Positions 44,964 to 53,854 of a DNA stretch of 64,000 nucleotides are shown here, in pieces. The stretch lies in the NCBI GenBank assembly GCA_016712465.1, contig JADJQZ010000001.1, positions 3,596,001 through 3,660,000 of the forward strand. The letters run 5' to 3'. Position numbers and translations under genes: made by a program. Source of the stretch: Candidatus Obscuribacter sp. Its GTDB lineage: Bacteria; Cyanobacteriota; Vampirovibrionia; Obscuribacterales; Obscuribacteraceae. Every line of letters begins with the position of its first letter. Positions within the stretch are counted from its first letter, which is position 1. Under the pieces are notes generated by a model. It saw only the letters and a list, made by a program, of their open reading frames with translations, made no database searches and had not been told where the DNA came from.

Positions 44964-45497
44964 ATGCTTCACCACCTCAATTACAAATTACCGGTCTTCA
45001 AACTAATGATGGTCAAAGAAGAGAAGAAACAAAAAAATCCGCTTCCTTCAATACGCTCGGCCCTAGACGCAGCCAAACTGCTTGAGCCTCTCTGCTTTGC
45101 CCCGGAAGAACATTTCGTGGCCCTGCATTTGAACAGCAAGTTCGAAGTAATTGGTCTGCACGAGGTTTCCCACGGCACCTTATCAGCCTCGCTGGTGCAT
45201 CCCCGAGAGGTTTTCAAGGCCGCCCTGGTTGCCAACAGCTACGCCATTTTAGTCTGCCACAATCATCCCTCCGGCGCCAAATTAAGCGCCTCCAGGGAAG
45301 ATCTGACCACAACCCGCACCCTCATCGATGCCGGAAAGCTTCTGGGCGTATCGGTTCTAGATCACCTGATTGTCGGTCCCCAGCAACAAAGCGACATAGT
45401 AAAAAAGAAAAAACGAGAAAGCCGCATCCTGCCCCTGAGCATCAGAGAAGAACATCCGGAACTGTGGCAAAGCGATGTCGACTGCCTCAGTGCATGA
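44964..45497 (+). CDS. RadC-like JAB/MPN domain protein
   Basis: 177 residues. The JAMM metal motif CHNHPSGAKLSASREDLTTT (H-x-H-x7-S-x2-D) is complete, with the upstream pattern LNSKFEVIGLHEVSHGTLSASLVHPREVFKAA (split over residues ~52-85) and LLGVSVLDHLIVG. This is the RadC family; here the usual N-terminal helix-hairpin-helix domain is absent. Presence of all metal ligands suggests a metal-binding hydrolase fold; the real function of RadC is unsettled. AAGGAGGG before the ATG is the consensus ribosome site. The basic C-terminal stretch KKKKRES is unusual. Confidence 0.88.
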   Translation: MLHHLNYKLPVFKLMMVKEEKKQKNPLPSIRSALDAAKLLEPLCFAPEEHFVALHLNSKFEVIGLHEVSHGTLSASLVHPREVFKAALVANSYAILVCHNHPSGAKLSASREDLTTTRTLIDAGKLLGVSVLDHLIVGPQQQSDIVKKKKRESRILPLSIREEHPELWQSDVDCLSA

Positions 45498-45679
45498 AAA
45501 CCGCTAAATTTCCGGCTTCTAGCCAGGGAAAAGCAGTCCAAGATAAGTCGAACTTAAGGCACAGAAGCTGCTCAGGCGACTTTCCTGTTATTTTCTTGTG
45601 AAATATTCAGATGGCGGGCACCTTCAGCCCGGTAAAATCATCTAAGAATCTGCACACAGATAAGGCAATACAGAGGCTC

Positions 45680-46933
45680 ATGTCAAAAGCGGCAATTGTC
45701 AGACGCAAAACCAGACAGGTCCAGGTGGGCGACAAATACATCGGCTCCGACCATGCGGTGCTTGTCCAGTCCATGACCAACACGCCCACCGAAGATCCGG
45801 CGGCTACGGCCGAGCAGATAATCGATCTCTACAATGCCGGTTCAGAAATTGTCCGCATCACCGTCAACACCAGAGAAGCGGCTAAAGCCGTACCGGAAAT
45901 CGTCAAACTGCTTGAAAAACAGGGAGTGAGCGTGCCCCTGGTCGGTGACTTTCACTACAACGGTCATTTGCTTCTCTCCGATTTTCCCGATTGCGCCAGA
46001 CTACTGGCAAAATATCGCATAAATCCGGGCAATGTCGGCAGAGGCGAGAAGCACGACGACAATTTCAAACAAATGATTGATGCCGCCATCAAATGGAGCA
46101 AACCGGTACGAATAGGAGTCAACTGGGGCTCACTCGATCAAGATCTACTGGCTTCCATGATGGATGAGAACGCCGCCAGTAAAGAGCCCCTGGACGGACA
46201 CGCCGTCTTGATTGAAGCCATAGTAGAAAGTGCGCTTTCTTCAGCCAGACTGGCCAATTCTTACGGACTGAGCAACGACAAGATTATCCTGAGCGCCAAG
46301 GTTTCAGAGGTGCCTGACCTGATCACGGTCTACCGCAAGTTGGCCAAGAAATGCGATCTGGCACTGCACCTGGGTCTGACGGAAGCCGGCATGGGTATGA
46401 AGGGCACGGTTTCATCGGCGGCCGCCCTTTCCATTCTGCTCTTTGAAGGCATCGGCGATACCATTCGCGTCTCCCTTACGCCTCAGCCCGGCGCACCTCG
46501 CATCGAGGAAGTGCAGGTCTGCCAGCAAATTCTCCAATCCCTCGATATCCGTTCCTTCAAACCCCAGGTGACAGCCTGCCCCGGCTGTGGACGCACCACC
46601 AGCACCGTCTTTCAAGAACTAGCCAGAGACATCGAAGCGCACCTTACGCAAAAGCGCGCCCACTGGCAAAAGTCCTACCCCGGCGTAGAAACCATGAAAG
46701 TAGCGGTCATGGGTTGCATTGTAAACGGTCCGGGCGAATCCAAGCATGCCGACATAGGCATATCACTGCCTGGTACAGGTGAAGAGCCCCGTGCACCGGT
46801 CTACGTAGATGGACAATATAAGACCACACTCTCAGGCTCTACCCTGGCCCAAGATTTCATCAACCTGGTAGAAAATTACGTGGTTCAGAAATACTCAACC
46901 GTCCAAGCCAACACCATACACAAAGCAGACTAA
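45680..46933 (+). CDS. ispG: (E)-4-hydroxy-3-methylbut-2-enyl-diphosphate synthase
   Basis: 417 residues. TIM barrel with [17 protein letters not shown] (near 30), [49 protein letters not shown], and the [4Fe-4S] domain cysteines in CPGCGRTTS and [20 protein letters not shown]. It makes HMBPP in the MEP isoprenoid pathway. The C-terminus ([19 protein letters not shown]) and length resemble the cyanobacterial form. The frame opens upstream at 45611; I prefer ATG 45680 (GAGG just before, though spacing is short). Followed after three bases by the esterase-like gene. Confidence 0.95.
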   Translation: MSKAAIVRRKTRQVQVGDKYIGSDHAVLVQSMTNTPTEDPAATAEQIIDLYNAGSEIVRITVNTREAAKAVPEIVKLLEKQGVSVPLVGDFHYNGHLLLSDFPDCARLLAKYRINPGNVGRGEKHDDNFKQMIDAAIKWSKPVRIGVNWGSLDQDLLASMMDENAASKEPLDGHAVLIEAIVESALSSARLANSYGLSNDKIILSAKVSEVPDLITVYRKLAKKCDLALHLGLTEAGMGMKGTVSSAAALSILLFEGIGDTIRVSLTPQPGAPRIEEVQVCQQILQSLDIRSFKPQVTACPGCGRTTSTVFQELARDIEAHLTQKRAHWQKSYPGVETMKVAVMGCIVNGPGESKHADIGISLPGTGEEPRAPVYVDGQYKTTLSGSTLAQDFINLVENYVVQKYSTVQANTIHKAD

Positions 46934-46936
46934 GCC

Positions 46937-48457
46937 ATGACAAAAACGGAATCCCACTTCAGACGCTCCGCACTCATCCTGCTAGCTACTGCACTTAGCT
47001 TCTTAATGCCCCTCTCGAAAGCGGAAGCAAAAGTCACCCTGGCAAAGATTTTCAGCGATGGTGCCATCTTTCAAAAAGACAAACCGGTGACTGTTTTCGG
47101 CACAGCGCTACCCGGTGAAGTAGTGACGGTTGAACTGGGTGCCGCCAAAGGACAAGTTGTTGTCGGCAAAGAAAGCAGATTTGTACTGACACTGCCGATG
47201 ATACCGCAGAGCGGCACCTACGACATGAAGGTAACCGGTCAAAACACAATTACCGTCAAGAACATCCGCTTTGGTCAAGTCTGGCTCGTAGCAGGAGAAG
47301 CCGTGGTTGACGCCGCTCTCGAAGATGAAGCGGCACTGGAGAAAAAATTCGGCTCCGGAGAATTAGCCGACGGCAATCTGGCTATGCCCGCGGACATAAT
47401 GGTGTTCAAACCGCCGGTCTCACTGAAGCGCAATCCTGAAACTATCGGAGAGGGGCAATGGGTGAGTGCCGGCTCCGCCGAGGCCACGCGCTATTCGGCA
47501 TTAGGTCTTCTATTTGCCAGAGAATTGCACCGTCACGTAAGAGAGCCCATCGGCATCATTCAAGTAAGCTTGCCTAAAGTACCGATTAAATCATGGATTT
47601 CCCCCACCGGTCTTGACACTAACGGCGATACCAGAAGCATGGCCGCCAAAAACGCCCTCGATGAAGACTTCTATAACAAGCTCTGGAACGAGTACTGCCA
47701 GTCCAGCGATCCCAAGAAAGAACCGGCAACCGGTCTAACCAATATGGCATCCGGCATTTCTAACGGTATGCTGGCACCACTGGCTCCTTATCCCTTGAAG
47801 GGCGTTCTCTTCTGCCAGGGTGAAAGCGACCTGAATTTTCCGGTGCAGTACAAAACCCTCTTCCCGGTTTTGCTCAAAGACCTGCGTAGGCTTTTCGCTC
47901 AAGAGCAGTTGCCGTTCTACTACGTTCAAATGGGTGCCCAGCCCTCCCAGACCGCCGACAAAGAAAACATGAGCGCAGCAGCCTCTATCAGGCACACTCA
48001 ATACAAAGCCAGAATCGCACCCAAAAGCTACCTGATCGTCTCCACCGACCTCTGCCATGAAGACATGAAGAGCGGCAGTATCTATATGAGCGTAGAAGAA
48101 CTGGCCAAACGGGTAGCTAATTCCACCCTGGCTACACTCTACAAAGTACCCAAGCCCTACCTCTACCCCATTGTCGAATACGTTGAAAATGAAGGCGAAG
48201 GAATCAAGGTCGTCTTCAAGAATGCAGGCCGCGGTCTGATGGCTAAAGGTGAGCAACCGGTAAAAGGTTTCGCCCTGGCCGGTCACGATCACAAATTCTT
48301 CGATGCCGATGCAAAAATCGAAGGCAACACGGTTTTCCTGGAATGCAAGTACGTGAAAGCGCCCCGCTATGTGCGCTATGGATGGGGTAATAACCCCATC
48401 CTCACTATCTTTTCCTTAGACGGCTTGCCGGCCGTACCTTACACCAACGACCGCTAG
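46937..48457 (+). CDS. Secreted sialate O-acetylesterase-like protein, probably inactive
   Basis: 506 residues. Signal peptide (ALILLATALSFLMPLSKAEA). Then the SASA family plan: SDGAIFQKDKPVTVFGTA, GQVWLVAGEAVV (near 115), RYSALGLLFARELHRHVREP, GIIQVSLPKVPIKSWIS, NGMLAPLAPYPLKGVLFCQG-ESD (near 285) and a C-terminal beta domain. In active members the first site reads SGQSNM with the nucleophile Ser; here the Ser is Ala (AGEAVV), and the SWGGT segment is also lost. The QGES block is kept. It is likely a binding protein derived from an esterase. Exported, three bases after ispG. Confidence 0.8.
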   Translation: MTKTESHFRRSALILLATALSFLMPLSKAEAKVTLAKIFSDGAIFQKDKPVTVFGTALPGEVVTVELGAAKGQVVVGKESRFVLTLPMIPQSGTYDMKVTGQNTITVKNIRFGQVWLVAGEAVVDAALEDEAALEKKFGSGELADGNLAMPADIMVFKPPVSLKRNPETIGEGQWVSAGSAEATRYSALGLLFARELHRHVREPIGIIQVSLPKVPIKSWISPTGLDTNGDTRSMAAKNALDEDFYNKLWNEYCQSSDPKKEPATGLTNMASGISNGMLAPLAPYPLKGVLFCQGESDLNFPVQYKTLFPVLLKDLRRLFAQEQLPFYYVQMGAQPSQTADKENMSAAASIRHTQYKARIAPKSYLIVSTDLCHEDMKSGSIYMSVEELAKRVANSTLATLYKVPKPYLYPIVEYVENEGEGIKVVFKNAGRGLMAKGEQPVKGFALAGHDHKFFDADAKIEGNTVFLECKYVKAPRYVRYGWGNNPILTIFSLDGLPAVPYTNDR

Positions 48458-48536
48458 GAACACACAGCTTTGCGGGCCGCCCTCATCTGGATTGCCCCAG
48501 GTTTATCTTCAAATGCTCACTAGCTCCCAGAAAAAA

Positions 48537-48560
48537 GGGGAAGTACCATGGTACTTCCCC
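48537..48560 (-). terminator. Perfect 24-base palindromic terminator of etfBA
   Basis: GGGGAAGTACCATGGTACTTCCCC (24 bases; only the halves GGGGAAGTACCA / TGGTACTTCCCC matter) is a perfect dyad followed on the minus strand by six T. It ends 25 bases after the etfA stop. Confidence 0.85.
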
Positions 48561-48585
48561 TCGACTAATCAGGACCTTCAGCTAT

Positions 48586-49563
48586 TTAGTTGTGCTCGCG
48601 CAATTTACGCACAGCCTCGGTAAGCTTCGGAACCACTTCCAGCACATCGCCGACGATACCGTAAGTGGCATGCTTGAAGATGGGAGCTTCCGGATCTTTG
48701 TTGATTGCTACGATCACTTTGGAAGAGGACATGCCGGCCAGATGTTGAATAGCTCCGGAAATGCCGCAGGCGATATAGAGCTGAGGAGAGACGGTCTTAC
48801 CGGTCTGCCCCACCTGGAACTGGTGATCGATCCAACCCGAGTCCACAACAGCCCGAGAGGCTCCCAGAGCCGCACCGAGGGCATCGCAGAGAGACTGCAA
48901 GACCGGCCAATTTTCCGGTCCTTTGATGCCGCGTCCACCTGATACAACGATAGAAGCTTCGGAAAGTTCTACCTTAGCACCTTCGGAGGCATGCACCTCG
49001 GTCACCTTGGCCTTGGGAGCGGCAAACTCCACGGACAGTTCTTCAGAGGCCACATCGCCACTACCTTCAGCCAGAGCAAAAACGTTCGGGCGCAAGGTAA
49101 TGAAACTCAAAGAGGCTTTGATTTCATAGGTCCCGAAAGTTTTGCCCGAGTACATGGGGCGCACAGGGCATAGGTTAGCGCCATCCACCACAAAATCCAT
49201 AACGTCCGATACGCAGGGAGCATCAAGGCGGGCCGCCACCCGAGGAACGAAATCTTTAGCCATGGAGGTGTAAGCTGCGAAGACATACTTGGGAGAAGTC
49301 TTCTTCACCGCTTCCGAAAGCGCCTGGGTGAAAGCTTCGGTGCTGTATTTTTCCAGAGCGCCGTTTTCCACTACGATTACCTTGGCAGCGCCATATTTAC
49401 CGAGCTGAGCGGCCAGACCTTTGACGGCACTGCCGATGAGCACGGCGGTTACTTCGCCGCCAACAGCGCCGATGCGACGACCGGCTTCCGAGAGAGCTTC
49501 CAGAGAGGCTTTACGCAACGAGCCGCCCCGCTCTTCTACAAATACCAAAATTCCTTGCGACAT
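48586..49563 (-). CDS. etfA: Electron transfer flavoprotein alpha subunit
   Basis: 325 residues. N-terminal ETF domain (ILVFVEERGGSLRKASLEAL), and the C-terminal FAD domain with VVSGGRGIKGPENWPVL (near 207), GASRAVVDSGWIDHQFQVGQ, KTVSPQLYIACGISGAIQHL and VAINKDPEAPIFKHATYGIV. With EtfB it accepts electrons from acyl-CoA dehydrogenases and passes them to ETF-quinone oxidoreductase. It lies 24 bases after etfB and ends at a strong terminator. Confidence 0.97.
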   Translation of the reverse strand: MSQGILVFVEERGGSLRKASLEALSEAGRRIGAVGGEVTAVLIGSAVKGLAAQLGKYGAAKVIVVENGALEKYSTEAFTQALSEAVKKTSPKYVFAAYTSMAKDFVPRVAARLDAPCVSDVMDFVVDGANLCPVRPMYSGKTFGTYEIKASLSFITLRPNVFALAEGSGDVASEELSVEFAAPKAKVTEVHASEGAKVELSEASIVVSGGRGIKGPENWPVLQSLCDALGAALGASRAVVDSGWIDHQFQVGQTGKTVSPQLYIACGISGAIQHLAGMSSSKVIVAINKDPEAPIFKHATYGIVGDVLEVVPKLTEAVRKLREHN

Positions 49564-49587
49564 TTGTTTTCTCCAGATAATTGAAAT

Positions 49588-50370
49588 TTAGAGGACGTGC
49601 GCTTCGCTGCGCAGAAGATTGACGAGTTCGCTCACAGCCGAATCAGGGTCGCCTTCAATCTTGCGACCCTGGGGACGCTCGGGGGGCAGCGCCATCTCTT
49701 TGATGGTTACCTGGAGCTTGTCGCCGCCTACCTGTCCTTTAACACCAAGAGCGCTAGCATCCTTGACGGCGATCTCTTTACGGCGGGCAGCCATAACGCC
49801 TTTGATGCCGGGGTAACGGGGCTCATTCAGACCTTTCTGGGCGCTTATCACGGCCGGCAGAGTGCCTTCAACAAATTCATGGGCGCCTTCGATCTCGCGC
49901 TCGGCTTTGAAAGTGGTGCCGTCGCATTCAAACTTAACCACCATGGTGGTCTGGGCAAAGCCGAGCAACTCGGCCAGCATTGCCGGCACCTGGCTGTTGT
50001 CGCCGCCTACACCCTGCTGACCGACGAAGACTATTTCGTAGGCACCATCCTTAATGGCAGCAGCCAGAACTTTGGCCGTAGAGAGTGTATCAAGACCGGC
50101 GAAATCAGCATCGTTCAAATGAACGGCATTATCGATGCCACGAGCCAGGCTGTCGCGCAACACATCGGTGCACTCATTGCCGCCCATGGAAATTACAGTG
50201 GTATCACCGCCAAGCTTTTCCTTCAGCTTGAGAGCTTCCTCGATGGCAAATTCATCGTAGGGGCTGGTAATAAAACGAACACCATTGAAATCAATATTCT
50301 TCTTGCCATCGGCAATGGCAATCTTAGCTTCCGTGTCGGGCACGGCTTTAACACATACGGCAATCTTCAA
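49588..50370 (-). CDS. etfB: Electron transfer flavoprotein beta subunit
   Basis: 260 residues. KIAVCVKAVPDTEAKIAI at the start, ITSPYDEFAIEEALKLKEKL, VISMGGNECTDVLRDSLARG, FVGQQGVGGDNSQVPAMLAE and the recognition-loop-like PAVISAQKGLNEPRYPGIKG. Start is TTG at 50370 with GAGGAGA nine bases upstream. It is first in etfBA. Confidence 0.97.
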   Translation of the reverse strand: MKIAVCVKAVPDTEAKIAIADGKKNIDFNGVRFITSPYDEFAIEEALKLKEKLGGDTTVISMGGNECTDVLRDSLARGIDNAVHLNDADFAGLDTLSTAKVLAAAIKDGAYEIVFVGQQGVGGDNSQVPAMLAELLGFAQTTMVVKFECDGTTFKAEREIEGAHEFVEGTLPAVISAQKGLNEPRYPGIKGVMAARRKEIAVKDASALGVKGQVGGDKLQVTIKEMALPPERPQGRKIEGDPDSAVSELVNLLRSEAHVL

Positions 50371-50419
50371 GGCCCTGTCTCCTCAAGCACAGCTATCTAA
50401 TAACTGATTAATAGCCTTC

Positions 50420-50425
50420 GATTAT
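50420..50425 (-). promoter_or_regulatory. -10 box of etfBA
   Basis: TATAAT on the minus strand, 50 bases upstream of the etfB start, giving a leader of about 42 bases. The -35 region is not canonical. The same CTATAAT context recurs before other genes here. Confidence 0.45.
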
Positions 50426-50558
50426 AGAGGTGACTTTCCTTCAGTCCGGCGTTTTTACCACATTCCTTAATCAGGCATATCGAATCGGGCAAGATCACAA
50501 ATCAAAACTTACATTGTCTCCCCAAGACCACAAGGAAGCGGCTCAGACTAATGCCTGC

Positions 50559-51275
50559 CTAGATGTCGTCTTCGGCATTGCGTCGGCCCCGGATACCGTC
50601 AGGACGCAAGTAACACTTTTCATTCTCACACCAGACAATCTGGTCCACGAGTTCATCGGGGTCGTCAATAACAGTGAACAGATCAAGTTCGGAAGGCTCG
50701 AGATAGCCGCGCTCCACTACTTCGGTTTTCAGCCAGTCAAGCATGGGATTCCAGAACTTGGAATCAACAAGAAAGAGGGGGAACTTTTTAATTTTCTTGG
50801 TCTGAATCAAAGTAGCGGTTTCAAACAGCTCATCTAGACTGCCGAAGCCGCCGGGCAAAATAACGAAAGCAACGGCATACTTGACAAACATGAGCTTGCG
50901 CAGAAAGAAATAGCGAAAGTCTAAAGACTTGGTCTGGTATGGGTTTGGTCCGGTTTCCCTGGGCAAGATTATGTTCAATCCTACCGAGGTGCCGCCGGCA
51001 GCCAGAGCCCCTTTATTACCGGCTTCCATCACGCCCGGTCCGCCGCCGGTGATCACGGCAAAACCTCTTTCCGAAAGCTTTCTGGCAATGGTCTCTGCCT
51101 TTAGATACACCGGGTCCGACGGTTTACAACGTGCCGTTCCAAAAATCGATACCGCCGGACCGATGCGCGAAAGCTCGTCAAACCCCTCCACCATCTCAGC
51201 CATCATGCGAAAGACACGCCAGGTGTCTTTGACATTCATCTCGTCTTGCACGAAATTGGAACTAGGATCGCTCAC
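50559..51275 (-). CDS. LOG-family protein (possible nucleotide phosphoribohydrolase)
   Basis: 238 residues of the TIGR00730/LOG family. FGTARCKPSDPVYLKAETIA, VITGGGPGVMEAGNKGAL (near 77) and the hallmark VILPGGFGSLDELFE (PGGxGTxxE type, near 147) are present. Plant and bacterial members release cytokinin bases from riboside monophosphates; others act on purine nucleotides, so the substrate is open. The usual Thr of PGGxGT is Ser here. GTG start with GGGGG upstream; ends with charged residues. It lies between etfBA and holA on the same strand. Confidence 0.88.
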   Translation of the reverse strand: MSDPSSNFVQDEMNVKDTWRVFRMMAEMVEGFDELSRIGPAVSIFGTARCKPSDPVYLKAETIARKLSERGFAVITGGGPGVMEAGNKGALAAGGTSVGLNIILPRETGPNPYQTKSLDFRYFFLRKLMFVKYAVAFVILPGGFGSLDELFETATLIQTKKIKKFPLFLVDSKFWNPMLDWLKTEVVERGYLEPSELDLFTVIDDPDELVDQIVWCENEKCYLRPDGIRGRRNAEDDI

Positions 51276-51309
51276 GGGGCCCCCTTGAAATATCTGCTTT
51301 CCGAATAAC

Positions 51310-52398
51310 TCATTGCCGGCGCTTCTCTTCGCCGAAGAAGAACAACTCCAGGGCGTGTAAATCCGGCATCAAGCCGGTTTTAACCATCTGCTCCATACGA
51401 GTCAAATCCTGCCTTTTCCTGATGAGAAAATCAAGAGATACCGGCTGTAGCCGCTTAATGTCCTTCTCAAGGGCAAAGGGGTGGGCTTTGAGAGAACCCT
51501 GCAAGCGCTTGGCAAGCTCATGGGAGGGCAAATCTCTTCTCTGTACTCCCGGATGATAGGGAAGCTTCTCTTTCTCCACCTCGCAAAGAGTTTTTATTTG
51601 CACCCACTTGCTCAATAAGGTCTGCAAGGCGGCAATTACACCCATGGCATTCTGCTTTGAAAGCAGCTCTCTGAGCGAATTCAAAGTCTGCTCGTGCTTG
51701 CCGGCCAGCCAGTATTCCGTAACGGCGAAAATCTGAGAGTTGTGCGGACTCAACCGTTTGACAACATCAAGTGTAATATGAGTCTGCGGCAGAATATAGG
51801 TTGCCGCCTTTTCAATCTCTTTGTGAATGTGGCGCAAATTGGCTTCCAGCCCGTCTATCAAATAGTAGGCAGCATCTTCGTCTATGGTGGCGCCAAAATG
51901 ATGCACTTCCTTCTGCACAAAATTTTTCAATTCCGTGCTGGCCTCGCCTCCAGCCCAGTGCTTGAATTTGTCGAACTTTTCTACTTTGGCATGCTGGGCA
52001 ACCAGCTTTGAAAGTCGCAAAGTAGAGTCGAAGTTTTGAGTTGCCACGAATATCAAATAGGTATTCGGATGCAAGCCGGCCAGGGCTTCGGCAAGCTTAT
52101 CCTCATCGACGGAATCTTTACCGGAAGCTTTACCACCTTTGCCGGTCTTGGGTTTGTCGTCGGATTTACCGGCTCGCTTTTTGGCGAACCAATCACAGCG
52201 ATCAAAAATAATCACCTTGTTGCCCGGTCCAAAAGGAATGGAGGCAGCCAGATCCACCACATCACTGCCGCTCACGGCGCCATCCAGCCGTTGATAGTTG
52301 AAGCTGGCAAAAGCCGGGTCGAGGAGTTTCTCCTTCAACTCCTCGAGCTTTCTATATAGAAGAAATTCTTCCTCTCCAGCTAATACTAATGCCGGCAA
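51310..52398 (-). CDS. holA: DNA polymerase III delta subunit
   Basis: 362 residues of the HolA family: ALVLAGEEEFLLYRKLEELK at the start, PFGPGNKVIIFDRCDWF, ANPNTYLIFVA-like LHPNTYLIFVATQNFDST, KEVHHFGATIDEDAAYYLID, NLRHIHKEIEKAATYI, and IAALQTLLSKWVQIKTLCEV in the C-terminal domain. It opens the beta clamp in the clamp loader. A Lys/Gly-rich insert (KSDDKPKTGKGGKASGKDSV, ~80-99) is unusual. Start is TTG with GAGG five bases upstream. Confidence 0.9.
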   Translation of the reverse strand: MPALVLAGEEEFLLYRKLEELKEKLLDPAFASFNYQRLDGAVSGSDVVDLAASIPFGPGNKVIIFDRCDWFAKKRAGKSDDKPKTGKGGKASGKDSVDEDKLAEALAGLHPNTYLIFVATQNFDSTLRLSKLVAQHAKVEKFDKFKHWAGGEASTELKNFVQKEVHHFGATIDEDAAYYLIDGLEANLRHIHKEIEKAATYILPQTHITLDVVKRLSPHNSQIFAVTEYWLAGKHEQTLNSLRELLSKQNAMGVIAALQTLLSKWVQIKTLCEVEKEKLPYHPGVQRRDLPSHELAKRLQGSLKAHPFALEKDIKRLQPVSLDFLIRKRQDLTRMEQMVKTGLMPDLHALELFFFGEEKRRQ

Positions 52399-52451
52399 TG
52401 AAACCTCAACTGACCCTTAAAAATTGAACCTTATGTGACTTGCAGAGACTT

Positions 52452-53096
52452 TCAGTGACTAATTCTCTCACCAGTGGAGAGAAAATATACGCGCTTGGCA
52501 ATCGAGGTGCAGGCGTCGCCCATCCTCTCAAGGAAGCGGGCACAGAAGAGAAATTGCGCTTTCATCTGGGCCCGCGCACTCTCCTGTTCGCCTAGATCCG
52601 AAAGCAGACGCTTGGATAAGAGATCATGCAAGTAATCGACATTGCTGTCCGAAGCTAGAATCTCCTTAGCCTTGGAGGGCGAGTCGGTAAGGAAGCAAAG
52701 CAAGAGCTCTTGCACCATGTGGTATACACTGGCTGCCATCTTCGGCAGTTCTTCCGGAATTTCAATTTGATCTTCCACCGCCCACGTGGCGAAGCGAGCA
52801 ACGCGGTTGGCATGATCAGCCAGTCGCTCCAACTTGGCGGCAATTATAGGAATGGAAACCAGGGCTCGAATCTCTCTTTCCCCGTGGGTGACCTCCCTGG
52901 CAATCAGCAAGTCAACACATTTCTCTTCGATTTCCAGACAGAGTCGGTTAATTTCCTCCTCCTGCCTCTCCACCAGAGCCAGGTCGGCCTTCTTGTCTCC
53001 TTTGAGCATGCGTGTCACTTCGTAGACGGTGGTTTCCACCAACCGTCCCAAGGTGAGAACCTCTTCTTTTATTAGAGTTATCGATTCACCCTTCAC
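52452..53096 (-). CDS. phoU: PhoU-family phosphate signalling regulator
   Basis: 214 residues, two PhoU helical repeats: EINRLCLEIEEKCVDLLIAR (first E/D-rich metal motif, near 50) and KLERLADHANRVARFATWAV (near 90), then SKRLLSDLGEQESARAQMKA and FLERMGDACTSIAKRVYFL (near 185). PhoU damps PhoR signalling when phosphate is plentiful and affects polyphosphate. GTG start with GGAG upstream. It follows the response regulator by 28 bases; no pst transporter is in the window. Confidence 0.9.
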   Translation of the reverse strand: MKGESITLIKEEVLTLGRLVETTVYEVTRMLKGDKKADLALVERQEEEINRLCLEIEEKCVDLLIAREVTHGEREIRALVSIPIIAAKLERLADHANRVARFATWAVEDQIEIPEELPKMAASVYHMVQELLLCFLTDSPSKAKEILASDSNVDYLHDLLSKRLLSDLGEQESARAQMKAQFLFCARFLERMGDACTSIAKRVYFLSTGERISH

Positions 53097-53124
53097 TTTA
53101 CTTACTCCCGAGATCTCATCTCTA

Positions 53125-53844
53125 TCATTTGGCCATGTCAGCCGGATTATTCAGACGGTAACCGGAGCGGTGCACGGTCTCAAGTAACTTCGGACACTTG
53201 GGATCGCTCTCCAGTTTCTGCCTGAGCCAACGCATATGTACGGCGACGGTTTTTACATCGCCATCGAAATCGGTGCCCCAGACTTTATCAAGCAGAGACT
53301 CGGTGGTCAGCACTTTGCCTACGTTGATCATCAAGACCCGCAAAAGGTTGAACTCTCTGGGGGACAAATCGATATTTCGACCTTCGTAGGTTACCCGCCG
53401 CGCCTCATCATCCAGAGTCAAAGTGCCAAGCACGATGGGTCCGCTGCTCAAGGGTTTGAACTTGCGCCCTTTGCCGCTGCGTCGCAACAAGGCTTCAATA
53501 CGGGCCATCAATTCCACCAGGGAAAAAGGCTTGACCAGATAATCGTCGGCGCCGGAGGAGAGACCATGGGCAATATCATTGGGAGTGGAACGGCCGGTGA
53601 GCATCAAGATCGGCATCTCAGGTGCCTGCTCCCTCAAAAGGGCGCAGAGATCCGGTCCCTTCATATCGGGCATCATCCAATCAAGCATGACCAGATCCGG
53701 CTTGGCATCATTGAATCCGGCCAGGGCCTCCATAGCCCGGTTGAAGGAAATCACCTCATAGCCGGCTCGCTTGAAGTTGAAGGTGAGGGTATCGATGATG
53801 GTTTCATCATCGTCTACGACCATAATGCGAGTCTTCACTGCCAT
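53125..53844 (-). CDS. phoB: PhoB-like response regulator
   Basis: 239 residues. Receiver domain with the acidic pair in MVVDDDETIID, phospho-acceptor Asp in LVMLDWMMPDMKG (near 55), Thr in MLTGRS and Lys in YLVKPF; then an OmpR/PhoB winged helix (LSPREFNLLRVLMINVGKV, VHMRWLRQKLESDPKCPKLL and VHRSGYRLN). AGAAGAG precedes the ATG. It lies 10 bases after its kinase and before phoU, so control of phosphate genes is likely; the symbol is from context. Confidence 0.9.
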   Translation of the reverse strand: MAVKTRIMVVDDDETIIDTLTFNFKRAGYEVISFNRAMEALAGFNDAKPDLVMLDWMMPDMKGPDLCALLREQAPEMPILMLTGRSTPNDIAHGLSSGADDYLVKPFSLVELMARIEALLRRSGKGRKFKPLSSGPIVLGTLTLDDEARRVTYEGRNIDLSPREFNLLRVLMINVGKVLTTESLLDKVWGTDFDGDVKTVAVHMRWLRQKLESDPKCPKLLETVHRSGYRLNNPADMAK

Positions 53845-53854
53845 GCTCTTCTAT

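Noticed and set aside
50430..50837. 135-codon plus-strand frame
   Set aside because: Mostly antisense to the LOG-family gene, whose PGGFGS motif region is unambiguous on the other strand.
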